A stretch of 64,000 bases of DNA from Janthinobacterium saanense. Its GTDB lineage: Bacteria > Pseudomonadota > Gammaproteobacteria > Burkholderiales > Burkholderiaceae_D. The translations under genes were made by a program, and so were the position numbers. Within the stretch, counting starts at the first letter, position 1; the number at the start of each line of letters is the position of its first letter. Positions 1-12,300 of this stretch are shown piece by piece. The notes under the pieces were generated by a model. That model was not told the DNA's origin. It made no database searches and saw nothing but the letters and a program-made list of their open reading frames with translations. Location of the stretch: the NCBI RefSeq assembly GCF_014200675.1, contig NZ_JACHCI010000014.1, positions 62,001 through 126,000 on the forward strand, read 5' to 3'.

Positions 1-67
1 CCTGAACTTCCTCGATGACCAGGGCAATGTGACGCAAAGCTTCCCGCAAGAGCCAGCGGCGAAGTAA
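1..67 (+). CDS. C-terminal end of an unidentified protein (5' truncated by window)
   Basis: From base 2 an open frame encodes 21 residues, LNFLDDQGNVTQSFPQEPAA plus a final Lys, and stops at TAA 65-67. Codon use is like the neighbours and the frame is open to the left edge, so this is probably the tail of a gene reading into the window. It faces the GST gene convergently. The tail is too short to name a family. Confidence 0.5.
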   Translation, partial: LNFLDDQGNVTQSFPQEPAAK

Positions 68-104
68 GACTCTCCGCCTGAGCCTGAACGCCCCGAAAAA
101 CCGC

Positions 105-728
105 TTATTTGATGTGAGCGCTGGGGCGCTCTGCTATCCGGTCACGGAAGGCTTGCAAATGCTGCAAGCCTTCCGCTCCTGGCCGGTATTTCATCAATCC
201 CCGCGCAAACTCCAGCGCACAAAACGCCGTGATGTCGGCGATGGTGAAACGCTCGCCGGCAATATACGGCTGGCGCGCCAGCAACTGGTCCAGCCATAAG
301 GCCGTCTCGCGCATCTTCGCCCCCTGGGCCGCGCCGAAATCGGGAAACTGCGGATTTTCCAGCGCCACCAGGGCAGGATGGCTGTGGCGCACACAGTTGG
401 CGATGCCCATGAACAGGTGCAATTCCACCCGGCGGTCGGCCATTTCAATGAAGGCGCGCTCGTCAAAGCCCTCGCCCATCAAATTCGGTTCTGGCTGCAC
501 GCCTTCCAGATAGGTGCAGATGGCGCGCGTCTCGGCCAGCACGCGGCCGTCCGGCAATTCCAGCGCCGGCACCCGGGCCATGGGATTTTTCGCCAGAAAG
601 GCGGTTTCGCGGTGCTGGCCCGCCATCAGGTCCAGCGGCACGTCTTCGATGCCGGTGATGCCTTTTTCAGCGATGAACATGGTCACGCGGCGAGGATTCG
701 GCGTGCGGGGGCTGGTGTACAGTTTCAT
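105..728 (-). CDS. Glutathione S-transferase family protein
   Basis: A 207-residue cytosolic protein, the usual length for a bacterial GST. The N-terminal thioredoxin-like half starts MKLYTSPRTPNPRRVTMFIAEKG. It carries the cis-proline glutathione-binding signature around RVPALELPDG and the ETRAI segment that corresponds to the (E/S)xAI motif of the family. The C-terminal half is the all-helical domain, with the N-capping segment RFTIADITAFCALEFARG typical of GSTs. The active-site position near Ser6/Pro7 suggests a Ser or Cys-less bacterial class. The likely role is glutathione conjugation or peroxide detoxification; the substrate cannot be told. It is divergent from the aminopeptidase gene across about 220 bp. 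Confidence 0.85.
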   Translation of the reverse strand: MKLYTSPRTPNPRRVTMFIAEKGITGIEDVPLDLMAGQHRETAFLAKNPMARVPALELPDGRVLAETRAICTYLEGVQPEPNLMGEGFDERAFIEMADRRVELHLFMGIANCVRHSHPALVALENPQFPDFGAAQGAKMRETALWLDQLLARQPYIAGERFTIADITAFCALEFARGLMKYRPGAEGLQHLQAFRDRIAERPSAHIK

Positions 729-950
729 GGTTTTGTCTCGTTATCAATAATAAAATTTGTTATTTACCTACCATCATAGCAGCCTGACAAGACGGCCAAG
801 GCGCGTTGACTTTGCCCCGTTTACAGCTTAGATTGCTTGGCGGAAGCGCTGACATCGTGTGCCAGCGCCTCCTCACAATAATCCACAATAATCGACGCAG
901 GCGGTCCACGAAACCATTATGCGTTTTACCCCATGACCAACAGGCATTCC

Positions 951-3623
<2,673 letters not shown>

Positions 3624-3642
3624 TGTTTTAAAGTAGTTTGCA

Positions 3643-3677
3643 GGGATATGCTGCCTGATGCCTGGGCAGTATATCCC
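3643..3677 (+). terminator. Hairpin after the aminopeptidase gene, terminator-like
   Basis: A 13-bp stem, GGGATATGCTGCC pairing with GGCAGTATATCCC (one G-T wobble) around a 9-base loop, starts 20 bp after the aminopeptidase stop. There is no clear T-run, so it may be a transcript-stabilising hairpin or an imperfect terminator. Confidence 0.45.
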
Positions 3678-3766
3678 GAACCCCTCCTCAGCGTGGCGTC
3701 AACCAGACGCCCGTCAAATACCCCCTCAAAAAATACCCTTACACTAAAAACTCACAAACCCCAAAA

Positions 3767-3797
3767 AAACCCAATCAGCTTGGGTTTAGACTATAAT
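3767..3797 (+). promoter_or_regulatory. Inverted repeat and -10-like TATAAT in front of the DUF4160/DUF2442 pair
   Basis: A perfect 8-bp inverted repeat, AAACCCAA-TCAGC-TTGGGTTT (3767-3787), lies immediately before a TATAAT (3792-3797) that overlaps the start codon of the DUF4160 gene. A short operator of this kind directly before a toxin-antitoxin-like gene pair suggests autorepression. Since the -10-like sequence touches the ATG, it may not be the real promoter. Read on the minus strand, the repeat is followed by a T-run and could act as a terminator. Confidence 0.35.
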
Positions 3798-4050
3798 GCC
3801 AACAGTGCTGCATATTTTTGGACTGCGCGTTGTCATTTACACCAATGATCATCGCCCTGCGCACGTGCATGTCATGGGCAACGGTGGTGAAGCGGTTTTT
3901 AACTTGCATTGCCAGCAAGGTCCGCCGGAACTCAGGGAGAATTACGGGTTTCCAGAAAGCGTACTGAAGAAAATTGCAGCGGCCCTGGCTGTCAATATGA
4001 TGCATCTTTGTATTAAATGGAAAGAAATTCATGGACATCACTCATACTGA
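3796..4050 (+). CDS. DUF4160 domain-containing protein
   Basis: A small 84-residue protein whose whole length matches the DUF4160 family. The start MPTVLHIFGLRVVIYTNDH and the motif RPAHVHVMG are the family hallmarks (consensus MPTVxR...ff.ndH.PPHVHV). Its 3' end overlaps the following DUF2442 gene by 20 bp, so the two are translated from one message. Genes of these two families are commonly found side by side and have been suggested, without strong experimental support that I know of, to form a toxin-antitoxin-like module. The molecular activity is unknown. Confidence 0.85.
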   Translation: MPTVLHIFGLRVVIYTNDHRPAHVHVMGNGGEAVFNLHCQQGPPELRENYGFPESVLKKIAAALAVNMMHLCIKWKEIHGHHSY

Positions 4051-4471
4051 AATCATTGAGGCGAATCGTCACGGGGAGGCAAAGAAAGCGGCGCATGCTG
4101 GCGTGACGGCTGCGCGCTATGATCGCGGCATTTCCCGTATCGTGCTTTCTTTCGATACCGGCCTGGATCTGTCATTTTCACCGCACAATGCGCAGGGGCT
4201 TGAACATGCGCGCCCCGCTGATCTGGATGTCATTGAAATCAGTCCATCTGGCTTGGGGATACACTTTCCAAAGATCGATGCGGATCTGTATATCCCGGCC
4301 TTGATCGACGGTTTTTTAGGTTCCAGGCGCTGGCTTGCAGCGCAAAATGGCAAAGCCGGCGGCGCCGCTTCGACGCCGGAAAAGCGCAAGGCGGCCCAGG
4401 AGAATGGCAAGTCAGGTGGCCGCCCAAGAAAAACGCCGGCAGCCACCGTCAAAACCGGGGAGCCGGCATAA
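4031..4471 (+). CDS. DUF2442 domain-containing protein
   Basis: A 146-residue protein. Residues about 30-100 match DUF2442: RISRIVLSFDTG-like opening strands, then the conserved ending GLGIHFPKIDADLYIPALIDG. After this comes a low-complexity Lys/Gly/Ala tail (NGKAGG..KRKAAQENGKSGGRPRK) that may bind nucleic acid. The start ATG lies inside the end of the DUF4160 gene and is preceded by GGAAAG. The pair is likely co-regulated and its products may interact. Partner specificity and function are inference only. Confidence 0.85.
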   Translation: MDITHTEIIEANRHGEAKKAAHAGVTAARYDRGISRIVLSFDTGLDLSFSPHNAQGLEHARPADLDVIEISPSGLGIHFPKIDADLYIPALIDGFLGSRRWLAAQNGKAGGAASTPEKRKAAQENGKSGGRPRKTPAATVKTGEPA

Positions 4472-4514
4472 AGCCCTCCCCTGCCTCGAACTACCACCGC
4501 GATAATGCCAGCAC

Positions 4515-4550
4515 AAAAAAAAACCGGCTTCGCCAGTGCGGCAGCCGGTT
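4515..4550 (-). terminator. Rho-independent terminator, minus strand
   Basis: AACCGGCT (4522-4529) pairs with AGCCGGTT (4543-4550), with a further CGC/GCG pairing inside the loop. On the minus strand the stem is followed by a run of about nine T. It ends whatever minus-strand transcript crosses 4551-4884, presumably the OmpA operon or an independent RNA. Confidence 0.75.
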
Positions 4551-4884
4551 GAAACGCTGTATCAGAGCGCAGGGATAAACAGGGTGGTCAACAACAACAC
4601 AATTCGTGCCGGTCAGTGAAGGTGTCCGGCAACCTTGGGAACGGGTATTCCGTCTTCCATGTGTGTACTATGCCAGTCCGAGCTTCTTAAAGGCTTAGGA
4701 CTTCATTAAAGCCGCCTGCTTTTTCCCTCTTCGCATGTCTGGTGCCGATGGTTGAGCTCACCGGCTAAGCTGTTGAGTCATGCCCTGCATCCTAGCGCTC
4801 CCGGAACGTAGTGATCTGCGCAGGGCATGCTGTGTGCCAACAAAAGCATCATAACAGCCTCATATGACGGCCTTATGACCTGGC
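4551..4884 (-). other. Unassigned structured intergenic region, candidate non-coding RNA or long 3' UTR
   Basis: There is no plausible coding frame in these 334 bases. Two strong stem-loops are visible. CATGCCCTGC pairs with GCAGGGCATG across about 30 bases (near 4778-4830). A second hairpin is AGTCC..AGCTT pairing with AAGGCT..GGACT (near 4676-4705). On the minus strand the stretch ends in the intrinsic terminator at 4515-4550. It could be a non-coding RNA of about 300 nt or the 3' UTR of the OmpA gene. I compared it from memory with 6S RNA, tmRNA, RNase P RNA, SRP RNA and c-di-GMP riboswitch patterns and saw no convincing match. Confidence 0.35.
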
Positions 4885-5952
4885 TTAAGGTTTGTCGCCG
4901 GCCAGGGGAACACGCTTAATGCCCGTCAATTCAATCTCTACCCGGCGGTTCGGCTGCAAGCAGGCGATCAGGGCGGTGCGTGGCGCCACTTTGTCGCAGG
5001 CGGCCAGCGGTGCGGATTTACCTTTGCCGTAGGCGCTGATGACGTTGGCGATGCCCTGTTCGCGCAGAAATTGTTTCACCGCCAGTGCGCGCTTTTCAGA
5101 CAGGGCCTGGTTGTAGGCATCCGATCCCAGCCGGTCCGTATGGCCGGTGACGGACAAGGTATCGATCTGCACATAACCCTGCTTCAGGCGGGCCGCCAGC
5201 TCACGTATCTTTGCCGCGCCCTGCGGCAGCAAATCGTGAGCCCCCGCTTTGTCGAAGGGGAACAAGGCGTCCATGTCCAGCGTAATGCGCTCATGCTCCA
5301 TGCGTGGCGGTGGCGGTGCCGGTTCTGGCGGTGGCTTGGGCTGGTCCACTGGGCAAGCCGCGGCAGCGGACTGGGCCGACGCTTGCGCATCTTCGGCCAG
5401 TTGCACATAGGGATTGGCATGGCGCCAGCCTTGTTGCTTGTATTCATTGCCGGCATGCACCAACTCCACTTCCCCGCAAGCCACTTTTTGCGCCGCGCAG
5501 GCAAAGCCGGGCGACTGGTGCAACTGGGCAAAGTTACGCCACAAATCCTCACGCAAGCGCGTGGCGCCATTCACCAGCGGCGTCTCGTCGCCGGGATTGG
5601 GACCGCTGCCGCTTTCCAGCGCGGCAACAATTTTTGCCGATTCCTGCAAGGCTAACAGGGGAAAATCCGAGCGGTCATTGCGCGTGTATTCATGGTAGGA
5701 CACGTCCAGCCAGCATTGCGCCTTGGACAGATAATAGTCCCCTACCCGCACGCCGCCATCGTTGAGTTTTTTGATGCGCTCCTGCAGCAGCCGGTAGGCT
5801 TGCTGGTCGCCGGACACGGCCTGGTCAGAAATACGCGCCTCGGGCAAGGCCAGCGGCCCGGCTGGCGCAGTCGTGGGCGTTGCCGCCTGGGCCAGGCCCA
5901 CGGCCAGCAGATTGGCCATCGATATTAAGGTCAATTTTTGAGTGAATTTCAT
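4885..5952 (-). CDS. OmpA-family periplasmic/outer-membrane protein with C-terminal peptidoglycan-binding domain
   Basis: 355 residues. I chose the start at 5952 because it gives a standard signal peptide (MKFTQKLTLISMANLLAVGL, cleavage after AQA) and is preceded by GGAAAG. An in-frame ATG at 5982 overlaps the upstream stop as ATGA but has no ribosome-binding site. Residues about 25-210 are a helical periplasmic region. A proline-rich linker (KPPPEPAPPPPRMEHE) leads to an OmpA-like domain with ALFPFDKAG, the peptidoglycan-binding core TGHTDRLGSDAYNQALSEKRA and the terminal NRRVEIEL strand. It should anchor to peptidoglycan through the C-terminal domain. As the last gene of a three-gene surface operon, it probably ties the barrel or giant protein to the cell wall. 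Confidence 0.9.
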   Translation of the reverse strand: MKFTQKLTLISMANLLAVGLAQAATPTTAPAGPLALPEARISDQAVSGDQQAYRLLQERIKKLNDGGVRVGDYYLSKAQCWLDVSYHEYTRNDRSDFPLLALQESAKIVAALESGSGPNPGDETPLVNGATRLREDLWRNFAQLHQSPGFACAAQKVACGEVELVHAGNEYKQQGWRHANPYVQLAEDAQASAQSAAAACPVDQPKPPPEPAPPPPRMEHERITLDMDALFPFDKAGAHDLLPQGAAKIRELAARLKQGYVQIDTLSVTGHTDRLGSDAYNQALSEKRALAVKQFLREQGIANVISAYGKGKSAPLAACDKVAPRTALIACLQPNRRVEIELTGIKRVPLAGDKP

Positions 5953-5978
5953 GGTCGATACTTTCCACAGGGTGAGGT

Positions 5979-8900
5979 TCATGGCCGGGCCAGGGTACGA
6001 TTGATGACAGGATCTTTGCCTTTGAACAGCTTTTCATCGAATTTGAAGCGCAGGCGCAAATAGGGGCCGCGTGCCGTGTAATCGGCGCCCGTCAGGTCGC
6101 GGTCGGTAAAACCGGACCAGTTATGCCCCGCCGACAGCCACAGGTTTTGTGCCAGCAAGTAGCCCACTTCCAGGCCGTTGGCCCATTGGCGCGAACCCCC
6201 TTGCGGGCTGCCCATCACGGCCGTCAGCACGCCGATGTCCCAGTTCTTGCTGATGTCATACACGGTGCGGCCCGAGAACAGCCATGCCGTGTATTTTTCC
6301 TGGCCGGCAGGCAAGTTCTTGTCGTTATTGTGCTTGGCGGCCACCCGGCCCGTGAACCACCATGGACGGCTGGGATGGTAATCCAGGTGAGTGGAAACGA
6401 TGTGCGCACGGTAATTGTCGCCATCGAGCTGCGACTTGTCGCGCACCGTCTTGTACTCGTAGCGGGCCAGGCCGTTGTAACGGTTGTTATCCACGGGGCG
6501 CCAGGCAAAACCCAGCTGCGCCCGGTCCTGCAGCACATTGCCGATCGGTGCGCCGCTGGCGTCATCGTTATTGCGCGTGTACAGCAGATAGTTGCGGGCC
6601 AGGAAAGTCCAGTCGCGGCTCAGCTTGCGCGCCCAGGCAATGGTATTGAGCCATTGATCCTGGCTCTGGTCGCCCGGTGCAATCTTGCTGTCGAACAGGC
6701 GGCGGTATTCCAGCTTGACGGAAGCGCGCCACAGCGGATTGGCCGAATAATCGAGCCCCGCCGCCACGGCCACCGCTTGCTGCTGCTGGCCGTTGATGAC
6801 TTTCAGGTATTCGACGTTCGTGCTGGCCGCCAGGCCTTCGCTGAGATTCCAGGTATTGCGCAAGCCGGAAGCGAGCTGCAGATCGCGCTGATTGCTGAGG
6901 CTGTAATCGAGCGCGTCACGCATGCGGTACTCGCCAAACACGGTGCCGCCCGGCATGTAGCCGGTATCCACGCCGGCGATAAAGCTGGTGCTGCGGTCGG
7001 CCGGATTGAGCGAATAGGCAGACGCCAGGCCAGTCTGGTTTTCATAGCGTCCATACAGGCGGCTGCGTTCGGCCAACTGGTATTGCGCACCCAGGGCATA
7101 GCGGTGCTGGTCGGTGTCGGAGACGCTTTTTTCCACTTCGCCGTTCAAAGTCCAGCGGTCCGTCGCCTTGTATTGCGTGCCCAGCCGCACGGTGGTGGCG
7201 TCCAGCGGGCCGCTGGTGCCGCCGCCCACGCCGGGATTAATCGGCGCAAAGGTGGTGATGCTGCTGCCGGTGACGGGGTCGATGGCCGTGTTGGCCGTGC
7301 CATTGCCATAAAAGCCGCCAACAGGATTCAAGCCCGTGCCCAGCGGCGCCGTGTTGGGCGCGATGCCGGCCGTCGATGGCAGGCCGCCGCTTTCCTTGAT
7401 GTGCTGCAAGGATACATCGAGCAGCCAGCGCTCGCTGGCGTTCCAGGCCACGCCCAGCCGGGCTGCATCGCGGTGGGCCTCGGTGCTGCGCTCATCGCTG
7501 CGGATCGCTTCGCCATACACGGTGACGGCCGGATTGATTTTATAGCCGGCCTTCAAGCCCGTCTCGCCGCGCCCGCCCGTGATGCCAGCCGCCGTGTTGT
7601 TGAAATCCGTGTCCGAGCGGCTCCAGTATGCACGCGCCTCCAGCTTGTCATCCTTGTGCTGCAACTCGACCCTGGCCGCATTGCCGCTGACGTCATCGCG
7701 CATTTCTCCTGCCTGGCCCGATGGCGTGGTGTAGATGCCGCCGCCCGCGCTGTAGCTGGTCGAGGTGGTGCGCGCCGCTTCGACCACCAGCAAGGTGTTG
7801 TCGCCCAGGCGCAGGCCAGCATTGACGCTATGCAATTTATACGGCGACAGCGGATTCTTGTCTTCCACGATGGCGCCGCCCAGGGAGACCATCTTGTTCA
7901 GCTGCAGCTGGCCATCGGCGCCCACGGTCCAGAATTTCTCGCCGCCCTGGTCCACCTCGTAGCTGATGCGTATCGATTGCGGATTGCCCGCCGCCGTCAG
8001 CGCGGGAATCGCCTGCTTGAACAGGATGCGCCCGCTGAAGGGCTCGAAGCTGTAATCCTCGAAGCGCTGCAACTGCGTTACTTGCAAGATATTGCCGTTC
8101 TGATTCTTGTCGCGCACCACGATCTCGATCTTTTCAGAGTTCTCGATGCCATTGTTATTGCGCACCGCGAATGGCCCCGAAGTACCGTTGGCCTGGTATT
8201 CCTCGATTACCTGTTTCAGGCTGTCGTTGATGGCAAACACGTTGGCGACGATGCCCTCTTTTTCATAATGGCCGCGTCCGCCCGTGGCCGTGCGGTTGTA
8301 CTGGCCCAGCTTGCGCTGCTGCAAGGTCGCCACATTGCCGCCACCCGTCATCTGGCTAAAACCTTCGCCGGTGGCAAAGTCGCCATACAGCACATAGCTT
8401 TTTTCCTTGTCGATACGCACATACAGGCGGTCGCTGGAACGGGCGTCGAAATTGCGGATGGAACTGTCGCCATACACGGGATAAAACTCTTCGGGATTGA
8501 CGTCGCGCAAAAGGCGCGAGCGCGTATCCTTGTCCGAGTCGTAGGCGGCCGTCAGCAAGGCGTCGCCACGTATCGTGCCTTTCAAGAACATGGCGGCGCG
8601 CCCCGCCACGTTGGCCTTGCCATTATTAAAACTGCGGCTCCAGCGGTCAATATCGCGTTCAAAGCCGTCATTGAAACGCGACGGTGAAATCGAACTGCTC
8701 GACAGGCTGCGCTTGCTGATAATGCCGTCGATCAAGCCCACGGCCAGCATATCGCGCAATTCGGGCAAGAAACTGATCACGCCCTGGGCCGCTGCAGAGC
8801 CAGCCGACACGCGCAGCAGCACGTCTTGCGGCGTGCCAGGCGCAATCAGGCTGAAACTGGCTACGCTATTCTCCACCTTCAACTGCGTGCCTGGCGTGAC

Positions 8901-9341
8901 CTTGTCGGCATCGCGTGCTTCCGGGCCCAGCTCGTCAGTCCGGGCGCCGGGCAGCAAGATGCGCCCGCCGCTCGCCTCCAGCGTCAGCAGGGCTGGCCCC
9001 TTCACCGGCTGGCCCTGCTCATCGAACAGGGTGACCCGCACCGTGACGGCGCTCTGGCCATCGGCCGGCACATCGCTTTGATCCGTATCGACGACGATGC
9101 GCGCGATGCCCCGGTTGATGCTGTAGTCCACCGCGCCGATGCGGTCGTTAAACAAGGTTGGCGGGGCAAGGCTGGGGCCGGCCACACTGTCCGGCAAGGG
9201 CATTTGGGCCTGGCTGACAGCCGGCAGCATCAGCAGCGCCAGCACCATGGCCAGCCGCTTGCGTGCAGGAAGATCGTTCTTCATAGGCGACTTTTCATGA
9301 AATTGGGCATCGAACTTGACGGGGGATGGCTTATTGCGCAT
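5979..9341 (-). CDS. Large outer-membrane beta-barrel protein with N-terminal invasin-like Ig domain
   Basis: 1,120 residues. The ATG at 9341 lies inside the end of the giant gene and has an excellent ribosome-binding site (GGGAGG five bases upstream), so it is preferred. The signal peptide proper begins at the second Met (MKNDLPARKRLAMVLALLML, cleavage after SQA), which leaves a long n-region. Residues about 85-190 resemble a bacterial Ig-like (Big_1/invasin) domain: DVPADGQSAVTVRVTLFDEQGQPV, then LLTLEASGG. From about 240 to the end the protein is made of alternating amphipathic strands with periodic aromatics (e.g. LYVRIDKEKSYVLYGDF), as in large barrels, ending with YLRLRFKF near the C-terminus. 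No TonB box or plug domain was seen. It is probably the outer-membrane exporter or anchor for the giant DUF11 protein; this role is inferred from operon order. Confidence 0.72.
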   Translation of the reverse strand: MRNKPSPVKFDAQFHEKSPMKNDLPARKRLAMVLALLMLPAVSQAQMPLPDSVAGPSLAPPTLFNDRIGAVDYSINRGIARIVVDTDQSDVPADGQSAVTVRVTLFDEQGQPVKGPALLTLEASGGRILLPGARTDELGPEARDADKVTPGTQLKVENSVASFSLIAPGTPQDVLLRVSAGSAAAQGVISFLPELRDMLAVGLIDGIISKRSLSSSSISPSRFNDGFERDIDRWSRSFNNGKANVAGRAAMFLKGTIRGDALLTAAYDSDKDTRSRLLRDVNPEEFYPVYGDSSIRNFDARSSDRLYVRIDKEKSYVLYGDFATGEGFSQMTGGGNVATLQQRKLGQYNRTATGGRGHYEKEGIVANVFAINDSLKQVIEEYQANGTSGPFAVRNNNGIENSEKIEIVVRDKNQNGNILQVTQLQRFEDYSFEPFSGRILFKQAIPALTAAGNPQSIRISYEVDQGGEKFWTVGADGQLQLNKMVSLGGAIVEDKNPLSPYKLHSVNAGLRLGDNTLLVVEAARTTSTSYSAGGGIYTTPSGQAGEMRDDVSGNAARVELQHKDDKLEARAYWSRSDTDFNNTAAGITGGRGETGLKAGYKINPAVTVYGEAIRSDERSTEAHRDAARLGVAWNASERWLLDVSLQHIKESGGLPSTAGIAPNTAPLGTGLNPVGGFYGNGTANTAIDPVTGSSITTFAPINPGVGGGTSGPLDATTVRLGTQYKATDRWTLNGEVEKSVSDTDQHRYALGAQYQLAERSRLYGRYENQTGLASAYSLNPADRSTSFIAGVDTGYMPGGTVFGEYRMRDALDYSLSNQRDLQLASGLRNTWNLSEGLAASTNVEYLKVINGQQQQAVAVAAGLDYSANPLWRASVKLEYRRLFDSKIAPGDQSQDQWLNTIAWARKLSRDWTFLARNYLLYTRNNDDASGAPIGNVLQDRAQLGFAWRPVDNNRYNGLARYEYKTVRDKSQLDGDNYRAHIVSTHLDYHPSRPWWFTGRVAAKHNNDKNLPAGQEKYTAWLFSGRTVYDISKNWDIGVLTAVMGSPQGGSRQWANGLEVGYLLAQNLWLSAGHNWSGFTDRDLTGADYTARGPYLRLRFKFDEKLFKGKDPVINRTLARP

Positions 9342-12300
9342 GATTGCCTCCCGCTGCCGGCGTGGTAGATGGCACGGCGGCAGGCAAAGGCTGGCTGCTA
9401 AAACTCTGTCCCGGCCCTCCCCTTTTCAGCGTTTCCGCGCCGCGCGTCTCACCCTGGGCCCGGCGTGCCTTGACTTGCTCCAGCACCGGGGCCGAGCAGG
9501 AACCTTCGATGAAGTCGGCACGCATCAGCTCGCCGTTCTTGGTATCGAGGAACAGGCTGTGCGCATCGCCCAGGTTGCGGTTCGACGCTTCCATCATGCG
9601 GCTGCCGCGCGGCAAGGTAGCGCCATCGACCTTGATCACATGGCTGTTCGGCGTGATGCCGCAATAGCTGTACTTGCCTTCCACGTCGGTGGTGAAGTTG
9701 GTGCCATCTTCCATGTACAGGCGCACGCCCGGTATGCCCAGTTCCTCGTCATCCTGCACGTGGTTGTGATTGCAATCGACAAACACCTTGCCGGCGATAC
9801 AGGCATCGGTGGTAAATACCCCACCCGTCACTTTCACCCTGGCCCGCGCCTCGTTCGACGCCGGACCGTTGGTGGTCGTCGCCTGGGCCCGGTTGATGCC
9901 GTCACCCTGCAGCGCACCGACACCCACCCGCAGACGGTAGCGGAAGATGATGCTGGCGTTCGGCTCCAGAGATTCGAGCTTGAACGACAGTTGCGGACCA
10001 GGCTTGCCGCCCGGATCGGCCTGCACCACATTGTTGCGCGTGGTGGTGCCGTCGATGTAGCGGAAGCCGGCCGGCAGCTTGTCGAGCACGCTGACGCCAA
10101 ACGCCGTCACCACGCCCGTGTTTTTCACCTCGATGGTGTACTGCAAGCTGTCACCGAGCTCGGCCGTGGTCTTGTTGGCGATCTTGCTGACCAACAGCAT
10201 CGGCTTGTCCTGAGTGTTGAACACCACCGGTGTAAAGCTGGGCGGCGTGGCGCCTGGCGTGGCCGGCAAGACGGCAGTATGGGCCGAGCTCGACTGCGCC
10301 AGCGCACCGGCAGGCGCCACCGGCGTCGCGACACCACCGCTCACCGCAATATAGCTGTGGCCGATATTGAAGCCGCCCGTGCCCGTACCTTGCGAGGTAC
10401 TCGCATACACCTGGTTCAGTTGCGGCACGGTCGGGATCGCCGCCACGCTGCCGAAGTCCACCACCACCGTAAAGGCGATGCTGCAACTTTCCTGCGGCAA
10501 CAAGTCACCCTTGCCAGTCAGCAAGCCAAACACCGTCACGCCATTAAAATCGGGATTGGCGCTACAGGCGCTGGCGCCGGCAGGCTGCGCCGTCACCAGC
10601 AGGCTGCCCGGCTTGAGAAGCACGCTGGTGGCCGTCGGGAAGACCGCCCTCAGGTTTTCCGTCACCTGCACCATGGTCGAGGCAGGCGAGCCGGCCGGAT
10701 AGCGGTTGGCCGCCTGCACCAGGTAGCCGATCTCGAACTTGCTGGCATCAAGCTGCTGTTGCGACGAAACAGACTTGATCACGTCCACCACCTGCGCCTG
10801 CAGGATCACCGGGGTCGGCGTATCTTCGCCCGTGAACGGCACGCCATCCACGGTTTCCGATGCATTGCCGTTACGGTTGGGGTCCACCTTGTCTATCATC
10901 GCCGCCACCTCGGCCGCCGTCGCCACCGTGCCCGCGTAAGCACCGGCATTGTTCGACGCATCGACCACGGCGTTGCCCACTGGCGGTGTGTAGACGGGAT
11001 TGGGCGCATTGGCCGCCACAGCGCGCGCCGCAAACGCCCGTGCCAGGCTGATGGCACCACCGGCATTGGCGCTCGCACCGCTGACGGAGCTGGCAAACAC
11101 GCTGTTGTTGTATTGCGGCAATGGCGTGCCCTGCACGGTCACTTGCACCGTGAAGGTCACCACGGTCAGCTCGCCTTCCGCCAGCGCCGCATCGCCGGTC
11201 AGCAGACGCAGGTCGCTGCCGCTGCAGCCGCCATTGAAAGCCGGGTTGACCGGCAACTGCTTGCTGCCGGCAATCGCTGGCGCCGATGGCGGCGTCACGA
11301 TGCTGCAGGTGGCCGGTGCAGGGAAGGTGGCGGCCAGGCTGTCCAATGCCTGAACATTGCCCGTCGCCCCCTTGCCTACGTTCTTGACCACCACTGTATA
11401 AGGCACGTTATAAACCTGTGCCGACAGCTGCGTCACCTTGCCCACGGCCAGCGAAGCGCCGATGGCGGGCTGCGCCACGTCGGTGACAGCCGTGCAATCG
11501 CTGGCCTGGGCGCAGCGCGGTCCATCAGGGCCGGACGGCACCACCGTGTTGTTCAGCGCACCACCACTGCTGAGCTGCGCGCTGACAGTCACTGCCGCGA
11601 CCGCGTTTGGCGCCAAGCCGGCCGGCACCGTGCAGACCAGCTTGTTGCCCACCAGCGCAGCGCAGGTGGCCGGCGCTACCGGCGTGACCGTGATATTGGC
11701 GAGGTTAGCCGGCAAATCATCGCTCAGGGTCACGGCGGATGTCGTCGCGCCACTGCCGTTATTGGCGGCAGTCATCGTCCAGCTGACCGTGTCGCCCACC
11801 GTCGCCGTGGCTTTGTCAGCCACCTTTTTCACCAGCACGCTGGAGCTGCTGACCGTGGTGCTGGTCTGGCAATCGGCAGGCTGCAAGCACTGCGGCCCGT
11901 CGGGACCGGACGGCACTACCGTGTTGACCACCACGCCAGCCTGCGTCACCTTGGCCGTGACCACGATGCTGGCCACGCCGCCATTGCCATTCAAACCAGC
12001 CGCAACGCTGCAATTGAGCACATTGCCAGCCACCGGACTGCAGCTGGCGCCCGTCGCATTGACCACCACGCTGGCCAGGCTGGCCGGCAAGGTGTCGGCC
12101 AGCGCAATCGCCGCGCGGGTGACGCCGCCGCCCGTATTGGTGGCCGTGATGGTCCAGCTCACGGTATCGCCCACATTGGCCGTAGTGTGGCTGGCGACCT
12201 TTTTGATGGCCACTTTCGGCCCTGTCAGCACCACGCTGGACTGGCAATCGCCCGCCTGTGCGCATGCTGCATGGTCGGGACCGCCAGGCACCACGCGGTT

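Noticed and set aside
4551-4884. 6S RNA, tmRNA, RNase P RNA or c-di-GMP riboswitch
   Set aside because: Signature sequences of these RNAs are not visible, and the long closing stem expected for 6S RNA is not formed (the 10-bp stem pairs over only about 30 bases). Kept only as an unassigned structured region.
6123-8687. 854-codon plus-strand frame opposite the barrel gene
   Set aside because: No domain, His/Arg/Ala-rich translation, lies wholly antisense to a gene with a clear signal peptide and barrel pattern.
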